From a virus, in IMG/VR virus record IMGVR_UViG_3300048837_002094, positions 1 through 26,561 of that record: DNA of 26,561 nt; one strand, 5' to 3'. Each line of letters begins with the position of its first letter. The first letter of the stretch is position 1. The notes beneath the pieces are model-generated. The model did not search any database. It saw only the letters and a program-made list of their open reading frames with translations, and had not been told where the DNA came from. Made by a program: the position numbers and the translations under genes. Positions 1-7,132 of this stretch are shown here, in pieces.

Positions 1-168
1 AGACTGAAGCACCAGGCCGTTGTAAGTGGTAGGCACAGTGGCTTCGACCAGCGTGCGCACTGCAGCATCGTCTTCGGTACCCTCGACTGTGTACACCAGA
101 TCGGTCGATGCACTGTCCGGGCTCTCGGTAGCTTCACGGCTGTCAAAACGCTCGATGATGGTGGGCAT
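1..168 (-). CDS. Phage tail-region protein, N-terminal 56 codons only
   Basis: This minus-strand frame starts with ATG at 166-168 and runs off the left edge of the window, so only 56 codons are visible. It begins MPTIIERFDSREAT and is acidic and threonine-rich. Its start lies 17 nt downstream of the tape measure stop, in the same orientation, so it is almost certainly the next gene of the tail module. By position it could be a distal tail, baseplate or tail-tip component, but the visible residues do not identify a family and I assign no function. A weak GGAG lies about 11 nt before the ATG. The reading frame is clean and has no competing frame of comparable quality. Confidence 0.6.
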   Translation of the reverse strand, partial: MPTIIERFDSREATESPDSASTDLVYTVEGTEDDAAVRTLVEATVPTTYNGLVLQS

Positions 169-184
169 GGTGACTGGGCTCCGC

Positions 185-2173
185 TTACGAAAACACCAGC
201 CCACCAAGCTGTGCTTCCTGCACCAGACGCTTGGTATTGGCAGCCACCTGTTCGCTGGCCTTGGCTGTGCGCTCACCCAAGGAGTCGGAACTCAGGCTGA
301 CAGCTGCCAGTGGATTAAAGGTACCCACCACGTCTACTTTTTGCCGAGTGGAGTCGATCACATCATCCAGGCCATCCAGCTCCAGTTCTGCCCGCTTGAT
401 GCTCTCCGGCCCCTGGCCAGCCTGGGCGTCCATGCGTTTAGCAGCCGCTTCGGCCAAAGCCTTCTCCCATTCCCTGCGGGCTTCGGCCAGGGCCTGCTCA
501 GACTGTTTCAGATCGCCACCCAGTCGCCGCTTCTGATCAGCCTGGGTTCGCTGACGATCTTGCTCCAGATTATCAATAGTACCCGTCCGCTGGTTTTCGA
601 TGTCTGACTGCCGGCGCTGGCGACCTGTTTCAATGTTTTGGAGCTGTGCCTGAGTGGCCTTCTGTCTTGATTGCTCGTCGCGCTCAAAATCTCCCTGTAG
701 GATATTCATGGTGCCTTCGACGTCGACCGAGTCATCCAGCATGCCCATCAGTCGCACGATGCCCTTGGCAATAAAGTTCTGGGCTCCCTTCCAGGCAGAT
801 ACTGCCCCACTGGAAAACACGGTCCAAGCCGTGGACATGGCAGCGACAGTCTCAGTCCAAACCGACTGTAGTCCAGCCCAGGCACTGGTCATGATTTTTG
901 AAAGTCCGTAGACTGCATCGGTCCAGACCGACAGAAAGTATTCTTTAAAGCCGATCCATTTTTCCTGCAGCCAGCCAACACCGCGCTGCCACTCCATTTT
1001 GAGCGTTAGCCACAGTATCTTGGCTGCCAGGGCCATGTCACCGGCTGCCAGTGCGTCGGTGATACCTTGAAAGGCTGCCAGTGCAGTGCTCTTCAAGTTC
1101 ATGAACATGCTGGATAGCCATGTGAGAGCCTTCCCACCCACACCCGAGACATAGAGTAAGTAGCCTGCCAGTCCGACCACGCCTGCGATCACCAGTCCAA
1201 TGGGCGAGAGGATGGATGCCAATACCGAACCCAATGTGGCAATGGCTGTGCCAATACCAGTGGCAACTGTGGCCGCCATGCCCATTGCGGCTCCAATCCC
1301 AGAGATTGTTGTTCCAAGTGCAACAAGGGCTGCTCCAGCGCCCACTGTAGCTACTGCAATCTTGAATAGCCACACGACCAGCGACTTATTCTGTTTGACC
1401 CAGTCAGTGACCATGACCATGATGCGCGTCACAGCCTTGGCCGCTTCCACCAGCATGGGAGCCAGGGATGCTCCGATCGTGAACGCAGTACTTTTTAATA
1501 CCCTCCACAGGTCATCCAGTCGGTCGCCGAATACTTCGGCTGCCTTGGCATCCTCAGTGGAAATGGTCAGCCCCAGGTCCCGTGCCTGCTGCTGAAGATC
1601 CTCGATCCCGGCAGCTCCATCAGCGATCATCGGCAGTAGCTTGGTACCCGACTTTCCAAATACCTCCATAGCCATAGCAGCTTTAAGTGTCGGATCCTCA
1701 ATCTGCGAAAGCCGATCGGCGATCAATTTAAACTGTTCTTCGGGTGAGAGACTGCTGAGGTATTCCACAGAGATGCCTAGCCTCTGAAACGACTCGGCGG
1801 CCGAAGCCGAACCGCTGGCAGCCTCGACCACTTGCTTCTGCATGCGCCGCACAGCAGCTTCGAGTGATTCCAGGTTGGCTCCCGACTGATCAGCCGCGTA
1901 GCCAAGCTCTGAGAGTGCTTCAACCGATACACCTGTCCTGCCGCTCATCTTGGCCAGTGTATCACCCATACTGGCAAAGACACTAGTGCTAGCCAGCATG
2001 GGACCAGCTATGGCTGCACCCAGACCAGATATTCTAGTACCGATGGCAGTGATGCCTGCTCCAAAAGCCTTGAGCTTCTTTTCAGCATCGCGCAGTCCTT
2101 TGATCAACGGGCTGTTCTTGGTGTAGAGCTCGACGTAGGCAGCTCCGGCTTTGATCCCTCTGGCGGCTGACAT
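185..2173 (-). CDS. Phage tail tape measure protein
   Basis: This is a 662-residue protein with the usual build of a siphovirus tape measure. The N-terminal part is helical (roughly residues 20-260) and contains the repeated Ala/Gly-rich helices and the AMEVFGKSGTKLLPMI stretch common in TP901-type tape measures. A long hydrophobic block (about 266-341) is rich in Gly and Ala. A charged coiled-coil segment (about 500-600) is full of Gln, Arg and Glu. In this family the protein sets tail length and helps DNA cross the cell envelope. At about 0.15 nm per residue it would imply a tail near 100 nm (inference). The ATG at 2173 directly abuts the stop of the preceding chaperone ORF and is preceded by a GAGAGAG purine tract, so translation is probably coupled. 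No separate lysozyme or peptidase motif is evident. Confidence 0.88.
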   Translation of the reverse strand: MSAARGIKAGAAYVELYTKNSPLIKGLRDAEKKLKAFGAGITAIGTRISGLGAAIAGPMLASTSVFASMGDTLAKMSGRTGVSVEALSELGYAADQSGANLESLEAAVRRMQKQVVEAASGSASAAESFQRLGISVEYLSSLSPEEQFKLIADRLSQIEDPTLKAAMAMEVFGKSGTKLLPMIADGAAGIEDLQQQARDLGLTISTEDAKAAEVFGDRLDDLWRVLKSTAFTIGASLAPMLVEAAKAVTRIMVMVTDWVKQNKSLVVWLFKIAVATVGAGAALVALGTTISGIGAAMGMAATVATGIGTAIATLGSVLASILSPIGLVIAGVVGLAGYLLYVSGVGGKALTWLSSMFMNLKSTALAAFQGITDALAAGDMALAAKILWLTLKMEWQRGVGWLQEKWIGFKEYFLSVWTDAVYGLSKIMTSAWAGLQSVWTETVAAMSTAWTVFSSGAVSAWKGAQNFIAKGIVRLMGMLDDSVDVEGTMNILQGDFERDEQSRQKATQAQLQNIETGRQRRQSDIENQRTGTIDNLEQDRQRTQADQKRRLGGDLKQSEQALAEARREWEKALAEAAAKRMDAQAGQGPESIKRAELELDGLDDVIDSTRQKVDVVGTFNPLAAVSLSSDSLGERTAKASEQVAANTKRLVQEAQLGGLVFS

Positions 2174-2377
2174 TTATCGATCTCTCTCTGGTACAAACAC
2201 TTTTTTGAGGATGCTCACATCGGCCTGCAGCTTGGACTCCAGCTTCCGCCTGGCGTAAGGATTGAAGTCGGCTGGTTTCAACGGTCGTGACTTCTTAGGA
2301 TCACGCTGAAGGTTAGCCATCAAGGCCATTAGTGCGGATGTGTGCATCCACTGACATTTAAGTCGCTCGTCGGCCAT
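2174..2377 (-). CDS. Tail assembly chaperone, downstream (gpT-like) ORF
   Basis: The ATG-initiated frame encodes 67 residues starting MADERLKCQWMH. It overlaps the end of the upstream chaperone ORF (2329-2877) by 49 nt in the -1 frame. The same -1 frame stays open upstream of this ATG and reads plausibly as protein: WQLAGILGLHPGPF, then TLRELIDMADERL. That is the kind of sequence found in downstream tail assembly chaperone ORFs. The true product therefore probably starts further upstream, either by a -1 frameshift in the upstream gene (as lambda G/GT) or from another start. Its place directly before the tape measure gene fits this role. In the family the fused product binds the tape measure and recruits tail tube subunits. 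Confidence 0.62.
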   Translation of the reverse strand: MADERLKCQWMHTSALMALMANLQRDPKKSRPLKPADFNPYARRKLESKLQADVSILKKVFVPERDR

Positions 2378-2877
2378 GTCGATGAGCTCTCGAAGCGTAA
2401 AAGGTCCTGGATGGAGTCCGAGGATTCCGGCAAGTTGCCAAACGAGTCGATCAATTTCGCTGCTTCGGCATCCGGGTCGAGGCTCTCCAGCAGGCTCTCG
2501 GCTCGGGCCAGTAGATTGGCTCTGACTTTTCGGCCCGCTTCGATCACCTTCCTGAGCCCGCTGCGAGCGCGGGCATCGGGGAAAAAATCGATCAGTTCCT
2601 CCACAAACGCATCAGCAGCCTGTGTGATGCAATCACCGGCAAGGGCCCTGCCAAAATCCTCATCGGTGATCTGCTGAGAGTCAGCCTGATCCTTGACCAG
2701 ACAATAAAGTACATCAGCCAGATCCAGAGGGTTGCTCACCAGTTTGCCAAGCGATTCAAAGCCGTCACTGGCCAGTTGGTATAGATCGATGCCCACCAGA
2801 GCTCTCACGCGTTTGACGGCAGCCACGTTGATCTGCAGCGTCCAGGTCCTTCCGGCATTGTCTTTGAATACTCGCAT
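2329..2877 (-). CDS. Tail assembly chaperone, upstream (gpG-like) ORF
   Basis: This 182-residue protein begins MRVFKDNAGRTWTLQINV and has a compact folded N-terminal part followed by helices containing AADAFVEELIDFFP. A serine-rich tail (residues about 140-182) looks like low-complexity sequence read out of frame relative to the downstream ORF. A size near 15-20 kDa, position between the tail-tube-like genes and the tape measure, and the overlapping -1 ORF at its 3' end all match the lambda gpG position. In that family the protein keeps the tape measure soluble during tail assembly and is not part of the virion. ATG is at 2877 with an AAAGAGA purine tract upstream. I cannot point to a textbook X XXY YYZ slippery heptamer in the overlap, so frameshifting is inferred from the reading frames only. 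Confidence 0.7.
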   Translation of the reverse strand: MRVFKDNAGRTWTLQINVAAVKRVRALVGIDLYQLASDGFESLGKLVSNPLDLADVLYCLVKDQADSQQITDEDFGRALAGDCITQAADAFVEELIDFFPDARARSGLRKVIEAGRKVRANLLARAESLLESLDPDAEAAKLIDSFGNLPESSDSIQDLLRFESSSTWPTSDLNVSGCTHPH

Positions 2878-2908
2878 TGGTTCTCTTTCTAACTAGGTTG
2901 TATCGCAG

Positions 2909-3274
2909 TCATGACGTATAGCCTTGTGCATTGACAAATACAGCCGTTGATCCGGTACCCTCCTGCCCGTCGATTTCAAGCGTCAGAGCTTCGTTCTCTG
3001 CCGACTGAAGTGGCTGTGGGAGTGGTATCGATGTTGGGATGCTCGACGTGATAGGCAGTCGTAGAAGTACGGTAGAGCCAGTCTTGATAACCAGAGTGGC
3101 TGGACCACCACCGGTCATGGAAAACTGCAGCGAAGTCAGCAGTCGCCGGCGCCCAGGACCAGCGGCTGAAGCCAGCGTGGCACTCTCCAGCACGGCTAGG
3201 CCAGCCACCGGTGCTGCATAAAACCAAGTGGCTGCTGGACGAACGGGAAAGGGACCAATGTTGATTCCATTCAT
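2909..3274 (-). CDS. Small phage tail protein with a C-terminal domain shared with the 525-residue protein
   Basis: This 121-residue protein starts MNGINIGPFPVRP. From about residue 20 to the end it resembles the last ~110 residues of the larger structural protein at 4714-6291. Both carry a beta-rich pattern of ESATLASAAGPGRRRLLTSLQF type versus DVVLAAAAGAGLRRYVTSLQL type, and both end VNAQGYT plus one or two residues. The shared part looks like an all-beta decoration or ligand-binding module (inference). It lies between the tail-tube-like genes and the tail chaperone, so it is probably a tail decoration protein. ATG at 3274 is preceded by GGAG at a slightly long distance. No enzymatic motif is visible. 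Confidence 0.62.
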   Translation of the reverse strand: MNGINIGPFPVRPAATWFYAAPVAGLAVLESATLASAAGPGRRRLLTSLQFSMTGGGPATLVIKTGSTVLLRLPITSSIPTSIPLPQPLQSAENEALTLEIDGQEGTGSTAVFVNAQGYTS

Positions 3275-3314
3275 GATCGATTGTTTCTCCGGGACTGACA
3301 GCCGCTACTAGCTA

Positions 3315-3755
3315 CTAGGTTGTAGTCATCCAGGCTGGTGGATTGGTAGAATAGGTAGGCTTGGCTGAAACGCTCACAGTGATGGCCTCTTCGAGCGGCT
3401 CGTTGCGAGTAAAGCTAGTGATCATAAAACTAGCTCGCAGCCCCTGGGAACCGATCACTGTCACCAGGCCATCCAGGATGGCAAGCTCCAGCGGCGTGTT
3501 ATTCAAAAACGCGTTCCGAACGGCTGTAAAATCCTCGTCCTCGGTGTCCCAGATCATTTCGAACTCGACTGACGCGTCTTTGAGCGTGGCCATAGTAGCC
3601 CGCCAGCCGTTGTTGCCACGCGTGGTCACATCGGCTTCGCCGGTCTCCAGCGAGAGCGTCAAGTCTCTGACATTGGGCACCAGATTCCAGACTGGCGTCG
3701 CAAAGCTACCCGTATTGCGGTACAGCTTCGCATCCATGCCGAGCTTGATAGCCAT
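3315..3755 (-). CDS. Phage tail tube-like protein, second copy
   Basis: This 146-residue protein begins MAIKLGMDAKLYRN and is a close paralogue of the product of the gene just upstream (3768-4223), roughly 70% identical by eye. Long shared blocks include LETGEADVTTRGNNGWRAT and RNEPLEEAITVSV. The size, the beta-rich pattern and the position directly before the tail chaperone/tape measure genes fit a siphovirus major tail (tube) protein. A good AAGGAG Shine-Dalgarno lies 8 nt before the ATG at 3755, and the gap to the upstream copy is only 12 nt. One of the two copies may form the tube and the other a terminal ring or a decorated variant. The sequence alone does not say which. Confidence 0.7.
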   Translation of the reverse strand: MAIKLGMDAKLYRNTGSFATPVWNLVPNVRDLTLSLETGEADVTTRGNNGWRATMATLKDASVEFEMIWDTEDEDFTAVRNAFLNNTPLELAILDGLVTVIGSQGLRASFMITSFTRNEPLEEAITVSVSAKPTYSTNPPAWMTTT

Positions 3756-3767
3756 AACAGATTCTCC

Positions 3768-4223
3768 TTACCAATCGATCAAATCAAAGTTCATGGAATC
3801 GACCCACAGCGGTGGATTAGCACTGTAGGTGGGCTTGGCAGTCACGCTGACCGTAATGGCCTCTTCAAGGGGCTCGTTCCTACTGAAGGCAGTGATCATC
3901 CACCGGGCGTAGATTCCCTGTCCGTCGCCCATGAAGTCATCCAGGACAGCCAGCCGAATCGATTGATTGCCCAGAAATGCGTTGCGGATCACAGTAAAGT
4001 TTGCATCCTCTGTGTCCCAGACCATCTCGAACTCTAGCGAGGCGTCCTTGAGCGTAGCCATAGTAGCTCGCCAACCGTTGTTGCCACGTGTGGTCACATC
4101 GGCTTCACCCGTTTCGAGGTTCAGTGTTAAGTCGCGCACGTTACTGATCAGCACCCACGAGGGAGTACCGCTGGCGGCTGCGTTGCGATACAGTTTGGCG
4201 CCTAGCCCAAGTCTGATGGCCAT
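3768..4223 (-). CDS. Phage tail tube-like protein, first copy
   Basis: This 151-residue protein begins MAIRLGLGAKLYRN and is paralogous to its immediate downstream neighbour. The N-terminal 75 residues are nearly the same in the two, while the loop around residues 90-108 (LDDFMGDGQGIYAR versus a different sequence) and the extreme C-terminus (DSMNFDLIDW) differ. The family role would be the polymerising subunit of the tail tube. ATG at 4223 has a GGGAG Shine-Dalgarno about 9 nt upstream. Its gene order (gp10-like protein, tube-like, tube-like, small beta protein, chaperone, tape measure) supports a tail function. I have not seen a motif that excludes some other virion protein. Confidence 0.7.
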   Translation of the reverse strand: MAIRLGLGAKLYRNAAASGTPSWVLISNVRDLTLNLETGEADVTTRGNNGWRATMATLKDASLEFEMVWDTEDANFTVIRNAFLGNQSIRLAVLDDFMGDGQGIYARWMITAFSRNEPLEEAITVSVTAKPTYSANPPLWVDSMNFDLIDW

Positions 4224-4261
4224 GTAAGCGACTCCCGTGTACTATTCTCTCTTTGTGCTGA

Positions 4262-4717
4262 TTACTTAATCGACTTAGCCCAGAGTCCTTCGAACTTGGG
4301 TAGCTCGCGCTGCATGGCCGGTCCCATGAATGGTCGGGCTGGGTAGCGGACACGCCGCTTGCGTATGCCCTTGCCAACCACAGCTGAGCCGCCATACTCG
4401 TGCAGTGCGGGAACCGTTGGCTGGTCGCTACCAACCAGCGCCGAAGTGTTTAGCTTCATGGGACCAACCACCACGCTCTTGTTAATCGGATCAAAGACAA
4501 ACCAGATATTTTTCAGCGTGGCTACTCGGTCCCGAGTGTGAACACTGGGTGGCTCGCCAGGAGCTGATGCCTTTTTCCTGCGCCTCAGCGATGACCTAGC
4601 AGATCGCTGAATGAAACTACCCGCCTTGGACAGATTCTTGGCTGTAGCCACACCCACAGCATCGATAACAATCTGTCGATCGAAGAATAGCCGTTTCTTT
4701 TCAAAGCCAATCATCAT
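4262..4717 (-). CDS. HK97 gp10-like minor tail / head-tail joining protein
   Basis: This 151-residue basic protein starts MMIGFEKKRLFFDRQ. A helical N-terminal half is followed by the segment VPALHEYGG and the C-terminal YPARPFMGPAMQREL. The RPFMGPAL-like ending is characteristic of HK97 gp10-type head-tail connector and minor tail proteins. Members act at the head-tail interface, commonly as tail completion components. The start overlaps the stop of the upstream 525-residue gene in an ATGATGA arrangement (a two-Met start at 4717/4714), which indicates translational coupling. The lysine/arginine-rich stretch RSSLRRRKKASAPGEPP around residues 40-57 is also typical of the family. Confidence 0.68.
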   Translation of the reverse strand: MMIGFEKKRLFFDRQIVIDAVGVATAKNLSKAGSFIQRSARSSLRRRKKASAPGEPPSVHTRDRVATLKNIWFVFDPINKSVVVGPMKLNTSALVGSDQPTVPALHEYGGSAVVGKGIRKRRVRYPARPFMGPAMQRELPKFEGLWAKSIK

Positions 4718-6291
4718 GGTGCGGTGTACCCCTGAGCGTTAACATAGACCGCCGCACCAGTGGTGATGCACGCAAAATTCAAGGCAGTATTGGCCGTGGT
4801 TCTGAGTGGATTAGTGAAGATCACTTCAGCCATCGGGGCGTTGCCGGCAAGATGCCCACGCCAGATAATAGTAGCTCCGTCCCTCAGTACTACTTCCGTA
4901 GCAGTGGCCGAGTTATTCGATAACTGCAGGCTGGTCACGTAGCGCCGCAGTCCAGCGCCAGCCGCAGCAGCCAGGACCACATCGCTCGTATTGACCACAC
5001 CACCGGCGGCCGAGGAGAACGACCACTCGAGTTCGGGTATTTGCCAGGGCCGTGTCACAAGCACTCCCTGCAGAGTGGCCACCAGGTCCGCCACATCACC
5101 AGTGGCCACATTGGCGTAGGCAGCCGTGAGCGCTCTGCCAGCGATGCGCACTGGATTACCTGAGACCGCAGCATCGTGAGCGGCCTGACCAGCCACATTG
5201 GCCGTTACAGTTCCAATGTTGGTGCTGGATGCCGTGGCTCCAGTAAGAACAACCCCCATACCCTGCCCGACTACAGTCTGACCGCGACCAGCTGTGATCT
5301 CACTGGTTAGCTCCGCGTAATCCTGGCAGTTGATAAACTGGGAAAGCAGCAGGATGTTCGAAGCGGGAGCGGCAGCTAGAGCAACTAGTCCTGAACCCGC
5401 AATGTAACCTCCTCCAAACACAGTGCCAGTCAGATCCAGCGTATTGGCGTCCACAACCGTGGCCGAGTAGTTGCCTCGAACCGGGGCTCCACCATTAGTC
5501 ACACCTGTCAGATACTCTACCCATACGGTCGGGTTGCCAGTATACCCATGGGCGGTCGATGTAAGCCGGATGACTCCTCCCGGTCCAGCCACTGCGTTGG
5601 TGATTCCCCTGAACGCCTGATGGTTCATGGCGCGGATTCGGAGCTTGTAGACTGCCGTGGGATCGGGAATCTGCTGATGCCGCACATAGGAGTTGGACCT
5701 GCCGGTGGTCGCATCCATGGTGCGTGAATGAAAATAGCATTCATCGGAGAATGGTTCAAGCTCTAAGATAGAGTAGTTGGCAGTGGTCACGATTGTCGAA
5801 GCACTCGAAGCCAGCGGCGCTAGTCCACCGTTTTGGACATAGTACAGCATGTTGGTCACCGTAGTGCTCGCCGCACCGCCAATGTCCACAAACATGCTGT
5901 GCAGCCCGTTGGGGACACCCGTGACCGGATCCACCGAGACAGCTTCGATGATATGATGGTTGTTGGCCTGGCGCGTGGCTCCACTGGTCAAAGCCATCAT
6001 GGCTCTGAATGGAATGGTAAAGGTCTCTTTGGACAGGAGCTCCGCGAATGCACCTGCGTTGGTTGTTGAGGCGATCGTCAGGACGCCAGCCCAAACCGAA
6101 GCGGTCATACCACCACCTGTGACTACGTCCCACTGATCGGTCAGTGGCCGAGTCCAGGAATCCCGGAACTTCTTCTGGATCGACTTCACCTTGAGCATAT
6201 CGTCCGAGGAGTCCAGTCCGGGCAACTGCTCGGACACGCCCTGATCGCTGGTAAATCGAAGCCGGTATGGGCCAACATCCACACTTGTCAT
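4714..6291 (-). CDS. Large beta-rich phage structural (tail/adhesion-type) protein
   Basis: This 525-residue protein starts MTSVDVGPYRLRF. It has no transmembrane segment and is rich in Ala, Thr, Gly and Val, as in beta-structured virion proteins. About residues 70-220 read like a lectin/jelly-roll type domain (DQWDVVTGGGMTASVW through Ser/Thr-rich strands). About 225-300 contains an AHGYTGNPTVWVEY module of the kind found in phage fibre-associated repeats. The last ~110 residues are shared with the small protein at 2909-3274. Its location between the connector genes and the gp10-like gene is unusual for a fibre, so it may be a head or tail decoration protein that binds host glycans (inference). 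ATG at 6291 has an AAGGAG at a long spacing (about 11 nt). I do not recognise a named family. Confidence 0.6.
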   Translation of the reverse strand: MTSVDVGPYRLRFTSDQGVSEQLPGLDSSDDMLKVKSIQKKFRDSWTRPLTDQWDVVTGGGMTASVWAGVLTIASTTNAGAFAELLSKETFTIPFRAMMALTSGATRQANNHHIIEAVSVDPVTGVPNGLHSMFVDIGGAASTTVTNMLYYVQNGGLAPLASSASTIVTTANYSILELEPFSDECYFHSRTMDATTGRSNSYVRHQQIPDPTAVYKLRIRAMNHQAFRGITNAVAGPGGVIRLTSTAHGYTGNPTVWVEYLTGVTNGGAPVRGNYSATVVDANTLDLTGTVFGGGYIAGSGLVALAAAPASNILLLSQFINCQDYAELTSEITAGRGQTVVGQGMGVVLTGATASSTNIGTVTANVAGQAAHDAAVSGNPVRIAGRALTAAYANVATGDVADLVATLQGVLVTRPWQIPELEWSFSSAAGGVVNTSDVVLAAAAGAGLRRYVTSLQLSNNSATATEVVLRDGATIIWRGHLAGNAPMAEVIFTNPLRTTANTALNFACITTGAAVYVNAQGYTAP

Positions 6292-6306
6292 GCTTACAGT
6301 GGCTCC

Positions 6307-6735
6307 TTACCTGTGGTCGCGATAGATCAGTGTGATGACGCTAGTGAACTGGCGCAGCTCCAGCAGATGCTCACTGGCATAGATTGGTGCATTGCGAATC
6401 TCAGTACACCGCGCCTTGAGTGGCTCGATCACTGGATTTAGCTTGAAATGCTCTGCAATCTCCTCGACCAGTTCCAGCAGATCATCAATAGCCTGCAGCT
6501 CGGAACTAAGCCGCTTTTGGACTGCCACGTCGATCTCGTACTCGTAAGCATGGCGCTCTCGGTCCAGGGGCCGCAGAGACAGTCCACGCGGTACTACGCT
6601 CACCTTGAGTATATCCATCTCCGACAGGTCGAACCTGGGCTGGTAGTGACGCTCGGCCAGCACGGTCTGTGAGAAGCTGGCCGCATTAAGCTGCTCCACA
6701 ACTGCCTGGGTCAGAGTTACAATAATGGCTGTCAT
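6307..6735 (-). CDS. Phage connector or tail terminator-like protein
   Basis: This is a 142-residue protein starting MTAIIVTLTQAVVEQLN. The N-terminal helix is followed by an alternating beta pattern with LERHAYEYEIDVAVQKRL-like content and a C-terminal strand TSVITLIYRDHR. This arrangement resembles tail terminator/minor tail proteins of siphoviruses (lambda gpU/Z position), but the match is structural and by position, not a recognised motif. The ATG at 6735 overlaps the stop of the upstream gene by four bases (ATGA), which predicts coupled translation, and there is no strong Shine-Dalgarno of its own. It sits 15 nt before the 525-residue structural gene. Confidence 0.55.
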   Translation of the reverse strand: MTAIIVTLTQAVVEQLNAASFSQTVLAERHYQPRFDLSEMDILKVSVVPRGLSLRPLDRERHAYEYEIDVAVQKRLSSELQAIDDLLELVEEIAEHFKLNPVIEPLKARCTEIRNAPIYASEHLLELRQFTSVITLIYRDHR

Positions 6736-7118
6736 ACGGGCTGAGTTCGAATCTGTTTAGTGTGAATTCTTAGCAGCGATCGGTACAGGTCTGACCATTT
6801 CCACGGTGGCTCACTGCCGGGTGCCAGGACTTCATAGGTGTACTCCGTGGAATCCTGGACTTCATGGATCAAGTCGCCACGCTCGGGCAGGATCGGCTGA
6901 CCGCCAATGACTAACATGGCTGAAGGGATTAAAAAGTCTCGGTCGGTCCACTGCAAAAGCACCCCGCCGAAGCCATCATCGAGCTTCAGCAGGGTGCGCC
7001 CTATGGTTGCCTGGACCGTGACAGTGTCGGGCCCACGCTGGTAGACTACCTCACGCGAGGCATGTTTTTTAAGCTGCTCGTTCAACCATTGTTGGCCCCA
7101 TAGGAGCAGATGCGACAA
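6732..7118 (-). CDS. Head-tail adaptor-like phage protein (TTG start)
   Basis: This is a 128-residue protein. The only start that gives the full frame is TTG at 7118, supported by a GGGAGAG Shine-Dalgarno a few bases upstream and a 14-nt gap from the preceding protease gene. The sequence has an N-terminal helix (LLLWGQQWLNEQLKKHAS) followed by beta strands including VVYQRGPDTVTVQATIGRT and RGDLIHEVQDSTEYTYEVL. The latter is similar in style to head-tail joining/adaptor proteins that carry an EITLDGVTYEV-type strand. In the family these proteins plug the connector between portal and tail. The assignment is supported mainly by position between capsid genes and tail genes. Confidence 0.55.
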   Translation of the reverse strand: MSHLLLWGQQWLNEQLKKHASREVVYQRGPDTVTVQATIGRTLLKLDDGFGGVLLQWTDRDFLIPSAMLVIGGQPILPERGDLIHEVQDSTEYTYEVLAPGSEPPWKWSDLYRSLLRIHTKQIRTQPV

Positions 7119-7132
7119 GTAACTCTCCCGGT

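Noticed and set aside
26-607. Plus-strand ORF of 193 codons
   Set aside because: It is the antisense of the tape measure and the next tail gene, with no ribosome site and no family resemblance; the minus frames read as recognised phage proteins.
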